Origin: CAYZZA01 sp964482685
Lineage (GTDB): Bacteria > Bacillota > Bacilli > Lactobacillales > Carnobacteriaceae_A
Direction of reading: 5' to 3'
Length of the DNA: 7,528 nucleotides
Assembly (NCBI GenBank): GCA_964482685.1
Contig: CAYZZA010000057.1
Location: 1 to 7,528, forward strand
Numbering within the stretch: position 1 is the first letter of the stretch; each line of letters starts with the position of its first letter. The notes beneath the pieces were generated by a model. That model did no database searches, was not told the DNA's origin, and was given only the letters and a program-made list of their open reading frames with translations. Position numbers and translations under genes: made by a program. Shown here piece by piece: positions 1 through 6,092 of the stretch.

Positions 1-126
1 TTTTGTTCCTGTAAATCGAACACGTCCATTTTCAACTTCTGTTTCATACCCTAAATCACGTAATTCTTTTCCAGCAATGGCTTCAATGCCACTCGCTGTT
101 GCAGCATACAAATTGTATCGTGTCAT
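1..126 (-). CDS. rlmL: RlmL/YpsC-type 23S rRNA methyltransferase, N-terminal fragment (runs off the window)
   Basis: The ATG is at 126-124 and 42 codons are open to the window edge. The fragment begins MTRYNLYAATASGIEAIAGK and continues with KELRDLGYETEVENGRVRF. This matches the start of the RlmL/YpsC family: a short ferredoxin-like segment that precedes a THUMP RNA-binding domain and a SAM-dependent methyltransferase domain. In E. coli the RlmL domain methylates a guanine of 23S rRNA at N2; the Bacillus protein is YpsC. Only the N-terminal segment is visible, so the THUMP and catalytic parts cannot be checked. A GAAGGGAC Shine-Dalgarno-like stretch (136-143) lies 9 nt before the ATG. The gene starts just after the rnpB terminator, and I see no convincing promoter of its own, so it may rely on read-through. 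The position next to rnpB and gpsB agrees with the order I recall from Bacillus. Confidence 0.85.
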   Translation of the reverse strand, partial: MTRYNLYAATASGIEAIAGKELRDLGYETEVENGRVRFTGTK

Positions 127-152
127 TTTTTATAAGTCCCTTCAAAATATCT

Positions 153-183
153 ATAAAGAAAAACCCTCTCCAGGAGAGGGTTT
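153..183 (-). terminator. Rho-independent terminator of rnpB
   Basis: Read on the minus strand this is AAACCCTCTC, a 3-nt loop, then GAGAGGGTTT, a perfect 10-bp stem. It is followed by a U-rich run (TTTTTCTTTATAG). It lies directly after the 3' P1 strand of the RNase P RNA and before the rlmL start, so it ends the rnpB transcript. Some read-through would be needed for rlmL expression unless a weak promoter lies here. Confidence 0.9.
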
Positions 184-187
184 CCTG

Positions 188-600
188 ATACATGCAAATC
201 ACTGTAAGCCATGTTCTGTCTAGATTCGCTTTCAGGAAAAGCGAACCCGAGATAATCATCTGTCTGCAGCATAATGCTGCCTTTTTCTTTCGTTGAATTC
301 CGAAGAAAAAGTGCCCCTACCTTAGTTTGGGTTGCTCGCTCGAGGGGTTTACCGCGTTCCACCAATTTGGTTTCCCAAATTGCTTCGTCACTGTGGCACT
401 TTCAAGAGTACTCCAGCATAGCCCGGAGGCCTTAGCTGTTTTTTCTGCCGTCACTCTATGAATATTCATAGAGGCCTTAGCTTATGGTTTCGCTAAGCAC
501 GAACACTACAAACATCTCAGTTTGTGCGAGCATGGACTTTCCTCACCTTCTCATTTAGTTTTAGTTTGAGAAACTGCGATTATCCGTGATTTGCATGAAT
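188..600 (-). ncRNA. rnpB: RNase P RNA, Bacillus type (type B)
   Basis: This is the catalytic RNA subunit of ribonuclease P, which removes the 5' leader from pre-tRNAs. On the minus strand the universally conserved core is present: GAGGAAAGTCCATGCTC (528-544) and ACAGAACATGGCTTACAG (202-219), which together form the P4 core. GGTAAACCCC lies at 344-353, and GGTAGGGG at 314-321 is the L15 element whose GGU pairs with the tRNA 3' CCA. Helix P1 is a perfect 12-bp pairing of 586-597 with 191-202, which sets the ends to within a few bases. A hairpin with a GAAA tetraloop (363-382) sits where type B RNAs have P10.1, and another 8-bp hairpin (225-245) fits P19. The length of about 410 nt is close to the roughly 400 nt of B. 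subtilis. It has its own promoter and terminator. The exact mature ends are uncertain by a few nucleotides. Confidence 0.96.
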
Positions 601-614
601 AGTGTATTGCTACT

Positions 615-643
615 AGTATACTCTTTTTATAAGAGTGCGTAAA
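615..643 (-). promoter_or_regulatory. Sigma-A-type promoter of rnpB
   Basis: On the minus strand, TTTACG (643-638, four of six matches to TTGACA) is followed by a 17-nt spacer and TATACT (620-615). Transcription would start near 608, about 10 nt before the 5' strand of P1. The spacer contains a small inverted repeat, CTCTT-ATAAA-AAGAG. A palindrome ACAAG-T-CTTGT (643-653) abuts the -35 box. No separate terminator for gpsB is visible between its stop codon and this promoter. Confidence 0.7.
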
Positions 644-655
644 CAAGTCTTGTGA

Positions 656-976
656 TTAATCTTCATTTAGCTTGGAACCAAAAACCTGTCTTTCTAAATT
701 AGACAAACGTTTTAAGATATCAAAGTTTGTCGCAGATGCAGTAGAACGAACAGAACCAGTCGTTTGTGAAGTAATTTGTTGTTTAGAGGCTTCATCTAAT
801 TGGGTTAGCAAGCGATCATTTTCTGCTTTTACCGCATTAAGTTCTTTCATGAAGGCTTCATAATCTTGAATGACAATATCAAGAAACTCATCTACTTCAG
901 AAGGGTTGTACCCTCTCATACTTGGTTTAAAATCTTTCTCTAGAATCATCTTTGGGGTTAATTTTCTATTGACCAT
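656..976 (-). CDS. gpsB: Cell division adaptor protein GpsB (DivIVA-like)
   Basis: GpsB is a small cytosolic hexamer that links penicillin-binding proteins and other wall enzymes to the division machinery. The 106-residue product has the expected layout. An N-terminal DivIVA-like domain (about 1-35) contains RGYNPSEVDEFLD, a coiled coil (about 33-66) follows, then a Gln/Ser/Thr-rich linker (67-82), then the conserved C-terminal helix TNFDILKRLSNLERQVFGSK. Y23, D29 and D33 align with B. subtilis Y25, D31 and D35, which form the groove that holds PBP tail peptides. Two ATGs are adjacent (979 and 976). AGAGG lies 4 nt before the first and 7 nt before the second, so I chose the second. The linker is somewhat longer than in B. 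subtilis. Upstream is ypsA and downstream rnpB, the arrangement I recall from Bacillus. The likely partner PBP1A is encoded divergently nearby. Confidence 0.96.
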   Translation of the reverse strand: MVNRKLTPKMILEKDFKPSMRGYNPSEVDEFLDIVIQDYEAFMKELNAVKAENDRLLTQLDEASKQQITSQTTGSVRSTASATNFDILKRLSNLERQVFGSKLNED

Positions 977-1023
977 CATTCAACCTCTTTTATTCTCATT
1001 TTCAAATGTCCTACCTGACTACT

Positions 1024-1052
1024 AGTATAACAAAAAAGCACTCAAATAAAAA
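1024..1052 (-). promoter_or_regulatory. Extended -10 promoter of gpsB
   Basis: On the minus strand TGTTATACT (1032-1024) is a TGn-extended -10 box. At 17-nt spacing the -35 position reads TTTTTA (1052-1047), which is poor, as is common when the -10 is extended. It lies in the 120-nt gap between ypsA and gpsB and would give a 5' UTR of roughly 40 nt. The 11 bases TATACTAGTAG here are identical to those at the rnpB promoter. Confidence 0.6.
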
Positions 1053-1096
1053 CTATTATAGTTATTTTATCCTTTTCATCTTGATTGGAGCGCCTC

Positions 1097-1657
1097 TTAA
1101 TAGAATTCATGTTGCTTTTCAGCTTCGGTCCGCGCTACTTCTTCGAGCTGATCAAACGTAATCAGTTCACACGAGTATGCTCTGTGTTCCTTTGCCTTTT
1201 GAACAGCTTTGTATAAAAATTTTGGCTTGCCTTCAAATTGTTCATCGTAGATCATGAGACACCCATCTGTGTTTCGAATCATCAATTCTTGATGGGCTTG
1301 AAGCTGACGAGGCGAAAAATAGTCTTTATTGGATGAATAGACAAAATAATCGACGTCGTTTTGTACCTTTTGCAACATCTGCTTGTTTTCGTCGTTCCAT
1401 TTTTCTCCGTAGTTTTTATAGGGCAAAATCAAACCTGTTTGAATCGGATACCCTTCTTTTTTTAATTCAATCGAGACTTGTGCGGCCCATATTTCCACGC
1501 CTAATTGTCCACTTGTGACGACCCATTCAAGTCCTTCTTCTATTTTCAAAATTAATTCATTTCTTAAAGAAATTTTTATAATATCTAACTTAGGATCATT
1601 TGGTTTAAAAATATTTAGCTCAAAGGAACGATAGCCACTAAGCAACAACCTCTTCAT
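1097..1657 (-). CDS. ypsA: YpsA, SLOG-family protein linked to cell division (DUF1273)
   Basis: The 186-residue protein aligns along its length with B. subtilis YpsA. It has an N-terminal MKRLLLSGYRSFELNIF strand-loop, the EEGLEWVVTSGQLGVEIWAA segment (residues 40-59), and a C-terminal TDGCLMIYDEQFEGKPKF stretch. G53 and E55 fall at the same numbers as the B. subtilis residues reported as needed for function. The fold is a Rossmann-like SLOG domain thought to bind a nucleotide or nucleotide-like ligand; the true ligand is not known. Reports in B. subtilis and S. aureus tie YpsA to FtsZ and division control. AAGGGGAT about 9 nt before the ATG is the ribosome site. The gene is divergent from recU across a 64-bp spacer. 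I could not find a convincing -35/-10 pair for it. gpsB follows in the same direction with its own promoter. Confidence 0.93.
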   Translation of the reverse strand: MKRLLLSGYRSFELNIFKPNDPKLDIIKISLRNELILKIEEGLEWVVTSGQLGVEIWAAQVSIELKKEGYPIQTGLILPYKNYGEKWNDENKQMLQKVQNDVDYFVYSSNKDYFSPRQLQAHQELMIRNTDGCLMIYDEQFEGKPKFLYKAVQKAKEHRAYSCELITFDQLEEVARTEAEKQHEFY

Positions 1658-1670
1658 TTTTTATATCCCC

Positions 1671-1700
1671 TTCCCAATATTCAACACATTTTGGTATAAT
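1671..1700 (+). promoter_or_regulatory. Extended -10 promoter of recU-ponA
   Basis: TATAAT at 1695-1700 is a perfect -10 box preceded by TGG, which makes it TGn-extended. The best -35 candidate is TTCCCA (1671-1676) at an 18-nt spacing, which is weak. The -10 ends only 21 nt before the recU ATG, so the leader would be about 15 nt. The only Shine-Dalgarno-like bases, GGAG at 1707-1710, would sit at the very 5' end of the RNA. Confidence 0.6.
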
Positions 1701-1721
1701 GGTTTTGGAGCGTGAACAACT

Positions 1722-2354
1722 ATGACAATCAATTACCCAAACGGTACACCTTTTAAGCGGACTCGTCCAACTAGTCAGACAACAAACCGGACTCCTCAAA
1801 AGAGCGTAATGTATGGAAACAGAGGCATGACCCTTGAATCCGACATCGATTCCAGTAATGCCACTTACTTGGCTCGGGACCAAGCCATTATCCATAAAAA
1901 GCCGGTCCCCATCCAAATTGTATCGGTTGATTACCCAAAACGAGCTGCGGCCAAGATAACCGAAGCATATTTTCAAAAAGCGTCTACGACAGACTACAAC
2001 GGGGTCTATCGCGGCCGTTATCTTGATTTTGAAGCAAAAGAGACAAAGAACAAAACCTCTTTTCCTCTCAAAAACTTTCATGAGCATCAAATCACCCATA
2101 TGGTGCAATGTGCCTCACATGGGGGTCTGTCATTTGTTTTGTTGCGCTTTTCAACGATTAACCGCCTTTTCTTTTTACCCATCGACCAGCTATATTTTTT
2201 GTGGAAAAAACAAGAAAAAAATGGACCTAAATCAATTCCATTAGCGTATCTAGAAAAGCATGCCTTTGAGATTTACTACACACTCGCACCGAAAATCCCC
2301 TATTTAACCATTGTCGATCGGTTAATTGAACTGGAAAAAGAAAAACAATCGTAA
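1722..2354 (+). CDS. recU: Holliday junction resolvase RecU
   Basis: RecU is the Firmicute structure-specific endonuclease that cuts four-way junctions in recombinational repair and chromosome segregation, working with RecA and RuvAB. The 210-residue length fits the family. It starts with the typical NYPNG motif, then NRGMTLE (33-39), HKKP (58-61), YPKR (71-74) and the nuclease core TTDYNGVYRGRYLDFEAKE. In that core D91, E104 and K106 match the catalytic D88, E101 and K103 of B. subtilis, and ETKNKTSFPL follows. The C-terminal half is more diverged, with RFSTINRLFFLP in place of the Bacillus version. The start is supported by similarity, but the ribosome site is poor: GGAG lies 11 nt away and no better in-frame start exists. 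It is followed after 21 nt by ponA, forming the two-gene operon usual in Bacilli. Confidence 0.96.
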   Translation: MTINYPNGTPFKRTRPTSQTTNRTPQKSVMYGNRGMTLESDIDSSNATYLARDQAIIHKKPVPIQIVSVDYPKRAAAKITEAYFQKASTTDYNGVYRGRYLDFEAKETKNKTSFPLKNFHEHQITHMVQCASHGGLSFVLLRFSTINRLFFLPIDQLYFLWKKQEKNGPKSIPLAYLEKHAFEIYYTLAPKIPYLTIVDRLIELEKEKQS

Positions 2355-2375
2355 GGTTGTAAAAGGAGAATATGT

Positions 2376-4913
2376 ATGACGGAAGAAAAGAAAATGTCTC
2401 GTGTCCAAAAAAAGAAAAATGCTCGTAAGAAAGGGAACAAGCCCACAAAACCTGGCAAAAAACTAGCGAAACGCCTCTTGAAGTTTTCACTTTTTTTTAT
2501 CGGGCTCCTTCTTGTAGCTGGAATTGGTTTGTTTGCTTACTATGCCTCTTCAGCACCTGAGCTGACGGAAGAAGATTTGTTAGGTACTTTCTCATCTGAA
2601 CTGTTGGATGATCAAGGAGTGCCCTTCTACACTCTTGGCAGTGAAAACCGTGAATTTGTGAAGACGGAAGAAATCCCCCAAGTCTTAAAAGATGCGATTA
2701 TCTCTATTGAAGACCAACGATTTTACACCCATATAGGTGTAGACCCTGTTCGCTTAGCTGGAGCTGTGCTCGCAAATATTACAGATGGGTTTGGATCTGA
2801 AGGTGGAAGTACGCTCACACAACAACTGGTTAAACTGTCTGTCTTTTCACATAAAAAAGAAGACCAAACCATCAAACGAAAAGCACAAGAAGCGTGGCTA
2901 GCTCTAAAACTTGAACGTCAACTTTCAAAAGAACAAATCTTATCCCTTTACATCAACAAAGTCTATTTATCCAATAATGTGTATGGGATGGGCACCGCTA
3001 GTGAATACTACTATGGAAAAAACATTTCAGAGTTATCTCTTCACGAAGCGGCTTTGCTTGCTGGGATGCCTCAATCCCCAAACAATTACAATCCTTATAC
3101 AAACCCTGAAAAAGCCAAAAAAAGACGTGACCGTGTGTTATTCATGATGGTCGACCACAATGTTCTGTCGCAAGAAGAAGCAGACAAAACCATTGCTCTT
3201 CCTATAACCGAAGGACTAGTCGATCATTCCGGAGAAGAGCAAGACAACTTAGTCTTTGATGCTTATTTAAAACAGGTGCTGAAAGAAGTAAAAGAAAAAA
3301 CTGGGCTAGACCCGTTTACCTCTGGATTGACTATCCATACAAACATTGACATGGATGCACAGAAGAGAATGTTTGATATTTTAAACAGTGAAGACTACAT
3401 TGCCTTTCCAGATGAACGCATACAAGCCGGCATGTCCATGGTAGACGTTCAAACAGGACAAGTCAAAGCCCTAGGGGGTGGACGCAACCAAGACGTTCAA
3501 TTAGGGACGAACCGAGCAACCGAACTAGATCGAAGTATCGGTTCTGTGATGAAACCGTTGTCTGTCTATGCGCCAGCAATGGAATACTTGCAGTACTCTA
3601 CGTATGAACAAGTCGTGGACGAACCGTACCAATATCCAAACGGAGATGCGTTGACTAATTATGACCGACAATACAAAGGACAACTCAGCATCCGTGAAGC
3701 GTTGGTGGATTCGAGAAACATCCCAGCTGTTAAAACGCTAAAGGAAGTTGGTTTGGATCAATCCGAAGAGTTTTTATCTAAACTAGGGATTACAAACTTA
3801 AACGGCGGAAAAGGCCTCTTGTGGTCAAACGCCATTGGTGGGGAAGTTTCGCCTATGAACCTCTCCGCCGCTTATGCAGCTTTTGGCAATGGCGGGACAT
3901 ATATTGAACCTTACACAGTTTCTAAAATAATCACGGTCGACGACCAAGAAATTGACCTTAAACCTTCTGCTTCTCAAGCGATGAGTGAAGCGACCGCCTA
4001 TATGATGACCGATATCTTAAAAGATGTCGCTAAATCAAATGCAAAGCACGTGGGCATTAATGGCGTGACTCAAGCTGGAAAAACAGGTACAACCAACTAT
4101 ACTAGTGAGCAACACAAGGAGCACAACATTCCAGACGGTGGCGTTCCTGATTCATGGTACAGTGGCTACACCACGAATTATTCACTTTCTGTCTGGGTAG
4201 GATACGACAAACAATTTGAAAAAGACAGTTGGTTAAGTTTTGATAACGGAAAACGAATTCTTCCAAGACAAATTTATCAGAAAATGATGGCGTATGCATC
4301 TGAATCGGTTGAGAATACAGACTGGGTGCGTCCATCCAATGTTGTCGAGGTCGCCGTTGAAAAAGGCACTGACCCCGCTATGTTGCCAGGACCGAACACT
4401 CCAAACAATGCGATTGTGACAGAATTATTTGTTAAAGGAACCGAACCAACAAAGAGCTCTACCCAATATGGAGAAGCACTGTCCGCGCCAACTGGGTTAA
4501 CCGCTGACTACAATCTTGAGAAAGATGAACTCCAAATAACGTGGGATGCTTATCAGTTTGACAGTGAAAATCAAGAAGAAGCCATTCAGTATCTAGTAAA
4601 TGTAAATGGACAATCTTTTACAACTGCTGAGACCATGTATACCCTCCCTTCTCCACCTGTTGGAACACTTACGGTTTCTGTCTCGGTTCAAGCATTTGGG
4701 AAAACAGGGCCTGAGGCTACTTTATCAATCGAAATAGTCGGACCGCCAGTTGAAGAGGAAGAAGACGAGGTGGAAGAAAAACCAGAACCAGATTCTACAC
4801 AAGATTCTCCACCAGAGAACACGATAGAAGACGATAAGGAAAAAGACACGTCGAAAAAAGATACAACTGAAAAATCAGAATCAGATAATTCTGAAAAAAC
4901 GAGTGCTGACTAA
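2376..4913 (+). CDS. ponA: Bifunctional class A penicillin-binding protein PBP1A (PonA)
   Basis: This enzyme polymerises lipid II into glycan strands and crosslinks the peptides at the outer face of the membrane. The 845 residues comprise a basic cytoplasmic tail (1-36), a membrane helix (about 37-58) and a GT51 glycosyltransferase domain. That domain shows catalytic E112 in IEDQRFYTHIGVD, EGGSTLTQQ (142-150), RKAQEAW (168-174) and LLAGMPQSPNNYNP. The transpeptidase domain follows, with SVMK (S390-K393), SRN (446-448) and KTG (569-571). Next come an Fn3-like beta domain (about 703-788) and a 50-residue tail rich in Glu, Asp, Ser and Thr. All catalytic motifs are intact. B. subtilis PonA has the same order of parts, including the Fn3-like domain and hydrophilic tail. 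AAGGAG ends 7 nt before the ATG. The cytoplasmic tail carries SRVQKKK (8-14), resembling the GpsB-binding motif of B. subtilis PBP1. Transcription is probably shared with recU and ends at 4926-4962. Confidence 0.97.
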   Translation: MTEEKKMSRVQKKKNARKKGNKPTKPGKKLAKRLLKFSLFFIGLLLVAGIGLFAYYASSAPELTEEDLLGTFSSELLDDQGVPFYTLGSENREFVKTEEIPQVLKDAIISIEDQRFYTHIGVDPVRLAGAVLANITDGFGSEGGSTLTQQLVKLSVFSHKKEDQTIKRKAQEAWLALKLERQLSKEQILSLYINKVYLSNNVYGMGTASEYYYGKNISELSLHEAALLAGMPQSPNNYNPYTNPEKAKKRRDRVLFMMVDHNVLSQEEADKTIALPITEGLVDHSGEEQDNLVFDAYLKQVLKEVKEKTGLDPFTSGLTIHTNIDMDAQKRMFDILNSEDYIAFPDERIQAGMSMVDVQTGQVKALGGGRNQDVQLGTNRATELDRSIGSVMKPLSVYAPAMEYLQYSTYEQVVDEPYQYPNGDALTNYDRQYKGQLSIREALVDSRNIPAVKTLKEVGLDQSEEFLSKLGITNLNGGKGLLWSNAIGGEVSPMNLSAAYAAFGNGGTYIEPYTVSKIITVDDQEIDLKPSASQAMSEATAYMMTDILKDVAKSNAKHVGINGVTQAGKTGTTNYTSEQHKEHNIPDGGVPDSWYSGYTTNYSLSVWVGYDKQFEKDSWLSFDNGKRILPRQIYQKMMAYASESVENTDWVRPSNVVEVAVEKGTDPAMLPGPNTPNNAIVTELFVKGTEPTKSSTQYGEALSAPTGLTADYNLEKDELQITWDAYQFDSENQEEAIQYLVNVNGQSFTTAETMYTLPSPPVGTLTVSVSVQAFGKTGPEATLSIEIVGPPVEEEEDEVEEKPEPDSTQDSPPENTIEDDKEKDTSKKDTTEKSESDNSEKTSAD

Positions 4914-4925
4914 CTCATTTTGCTT

Positions 4926-4962
4926 CTCTCTATTCTTTTTCTTGAGAATAGAGAGTTTTTTT
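4926..4962 (+). terminator. Rho-independent terminator of recU-ponA
   Basis: CTCTCTATTCT (4926-4936) pairs perfectly with AGAATAGAGAG (4945-4955) across an 8-nt loop, and seven T residues follow on the plus strand. It begins 12 nt after the ponA stop codon. Confidence 0.93.
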
Positions 4963-4963
4963 A

Positions 4964-5003
4964 CTCATTTTCATGCTTCATTCACATAAAGAATGAAAAT
5001 GAG
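4964..5003. repeat. Inverted repeat between two terminators
   Basis: CTCATTTTCAT (4964-4974) and ATGAAAATGAG (4993-5003) are perfect 11-bp inverted arms around an 18-nt centre. A second, mutually exclusive pairing exists inside: TTCATTC (4977-4983) with GAATGAA (4991-4997). No T-run follows on either strand, so it is not a simple terminator. It could be an RNA stem, an operator or chance AT-rich symmetry. I do not recognise a known binding site. Confidence 0.55.
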
Positions 5004-5058
5004 ACCATTGATTCGTGCCTGTCCCTTGCGCCTGTGTGTCTAATTGGAGACGAGATGC

Positions 5059-5106
5059 AAAAAGAGTTTCTTCCAAAATACATTGGCAGAAACTCTTTTT
5101 TATTTT
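5059..5106. terminator. Large hairpin terminator between convergent operons, probably bidirectional
   Basis: AAAAAGAGTTTCT (5059-5071) pairs perfectly over 13 bp with AGAAACTCTTTTT (5088-5100). After one mismatch the stem extends by CCAA with TTGG, leaving a 6-nt loop. On the plus strand it is followed by a T-rich run (TTTTTTATTTTT). On the minus strand CTCTTTTT ends the stem. It lies 56 nt beyond the stop codon of the minus-strand nucleoside hydrolase and would end that operon. On the plus strand it would back up the ponA terminator or end an unrecognised short transcript. Confidence 0.85.
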
Positions 5107-5156
5107 TGGTTTTTCAGACTAAACTGTGTATGACACAAACAGAAAACCGATTTTAT

Positions 5157-6092
5157 TTACTTATCTACTCTAAAATAATCAATCGCTTCGCGAAGCAATT
5201 TTTTGTAAGTCTCTTTGTCTACTTTTTCAACAACTTGAACATTGTTGGCAAATGGAGAATAAGGTCTCAAATCGATGAGTGTCCGCCCTTCCATTGGACC
5301 CGGAGCAGTCTCTACATCCACGGGACGCATGCTGGTTTCAGCCATTTCAGGATGTACGGCAACCCCCATCGCGATTAAATCGTGAATCACTAAATCCGAA
5401 TCTCCGTATTTTTCTTGTATACGCTTGTAATGATCCAACATTCCATTTAAAAAAGAGATGTTTTCAGGAAGATTGCCAAAACACTCCTCCACTTCCTTAG
5501 ATGTTAATCCTGCCGAAAAAGTAGCATTTAATCCTACCATCGTTAGTTTGATACCTGAATTGACCACAATCCGCATGGCATGCGGATCGCTAACTACGTT
5601 TGCTTCACCGAATGGACGTTCATTTCCAATCGTTGTGCTACCTGCCATCATGACGATTTCACTAATGTACTCTGCCAAATCTTCGTACTTGCTTAAGGCT
5701 ATGGCAATATTGGTCAATGGACCTAGTGTAATGACCTTTAATTGTCCTTCTTTTTTTGCAATGTGGTAGAGTGCGTCCCACGCATAGTCTGCTTCAATGT
5801 TCTTATTTGAGGAGGGCAATTCGACCCCACCTAGTCCATTTGCACCATGAAACTCGACCACTTCGGAAAGTGGTTTTAAAAGTGCTTTCTGTGCTCCTTG
5901 ATAGATGTTACACTCGAAATCAAGAGCTGTAGCAATTCGCAACAAATTGTCTGTGACTTGTTCAATGTGGTTGTTACCAAAACAACTTGTCAGTGCAATC
6001 ACATCTAAATCTGGTCTCGATTTCGCCAACATTAATGCAAACGTATCATCAATCCCAGGATCGCAATCAATCAATACCTTATCCTTCAACAT
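5157..6092 (-). CDS. Nucleoside hydrolase, IU-nucleoside hydrolase family (divergent EAN variant)
   Basis: Enzymes of this fold cut the N-glycosidic bond of ribonucleosides, giving a free base and ribose in the cytoplasm. The 311 residues (from the second ATG) carry the Ca2+ and ribose-binding signature DCDPGIDD (9-16), GPLTNIA (124-130) and the catalytic IHDLIA with H237 and D238. The segment that reads AEFN in the neighbouring hydrolase reads GEANVVSDPHA here (E163, A164, N165), so the family's usual Phe is Ala. Which base it prefers cannot be told from sequence. Two starts exist. AAAGGAG lies 3 nt from the ATG at 6098 and 9 nt from that at 6092, so I chose 6092. The start and ribosome site lie inside the end of the preceding hydrolase gene, which suggests translational coupling. 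It is last in its operon, before the terminator at 5059-5106. Confidence 0.9.
   Translation of the reverse strand: MLKDKVLIDCDPGIDDTFALMLAKSRPDLDVIALTSCFGNNHIEQVTDNLLRIATALDFECNIYQGAQKALLKPLSEVVEFHGANGLGGVELPSSNKNIEADYAWDALYHIAKKEGQLKVITLGPLTNIAIALSKYEDLAEYISEIVMMAGSTTIGNERPFGEANVVSDPHAMRIVVNSGIKLTMVGLNATFSAGLTSKEVEECFGNLPENISFLNGMLDHYKRIQEKYGDSDLVIHDLIAMGVAVHPEMAETSMRPVDVETAPGPMEGRTLIDLRPYSPFANNVQVVEKVDKETYKKLLREAIDYFRVDK

Noticed and set aside
123..365. 80-codon minus-strand open frame
   Set aside because: It lies inside the RNase P RNA gene and its terminator, whose conserved bases and pairings explain the sequence fully.
1048..1063. AACTA-TAA-TAGTT followed by TTTTA as a ypsA terminator (minus strand)
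   Set aside because: The stem is five AU-rich base pairs and too weak to call. The same bases overlap the likely -35 region of the gpsB promoter.
1638..2108. 156-codon minus-strand open frame opposite recU
   Set aside because: It is antisense to clearly conserved RecU codons and overlaps the start of ypsA. The product is Cys-rich and unfamiliar, typical of a shadow frame.
4754..4910. Low-complexity acidic tail of PBP1A as a sign of frameshift or an added gene fragment
   Set aside because: B. subtilis PonA also ends with a long hydrophilic tail after its Fn3-like domain, so this is normal for the family.
4920..5378. 152-codon plus-strand open frame after ponA
   Set aside because: It runs through the ponA terminator, the inverted repeat and the second terminator, then antisense into the nucleoside hydrolase. 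There is no ribosome site and no recognisable protein.
5458..5769. 103-codon plus-strand open frame
   Set aside because: It is antisense to conserved hydrolase motifs, with no start signal or family resemblance.
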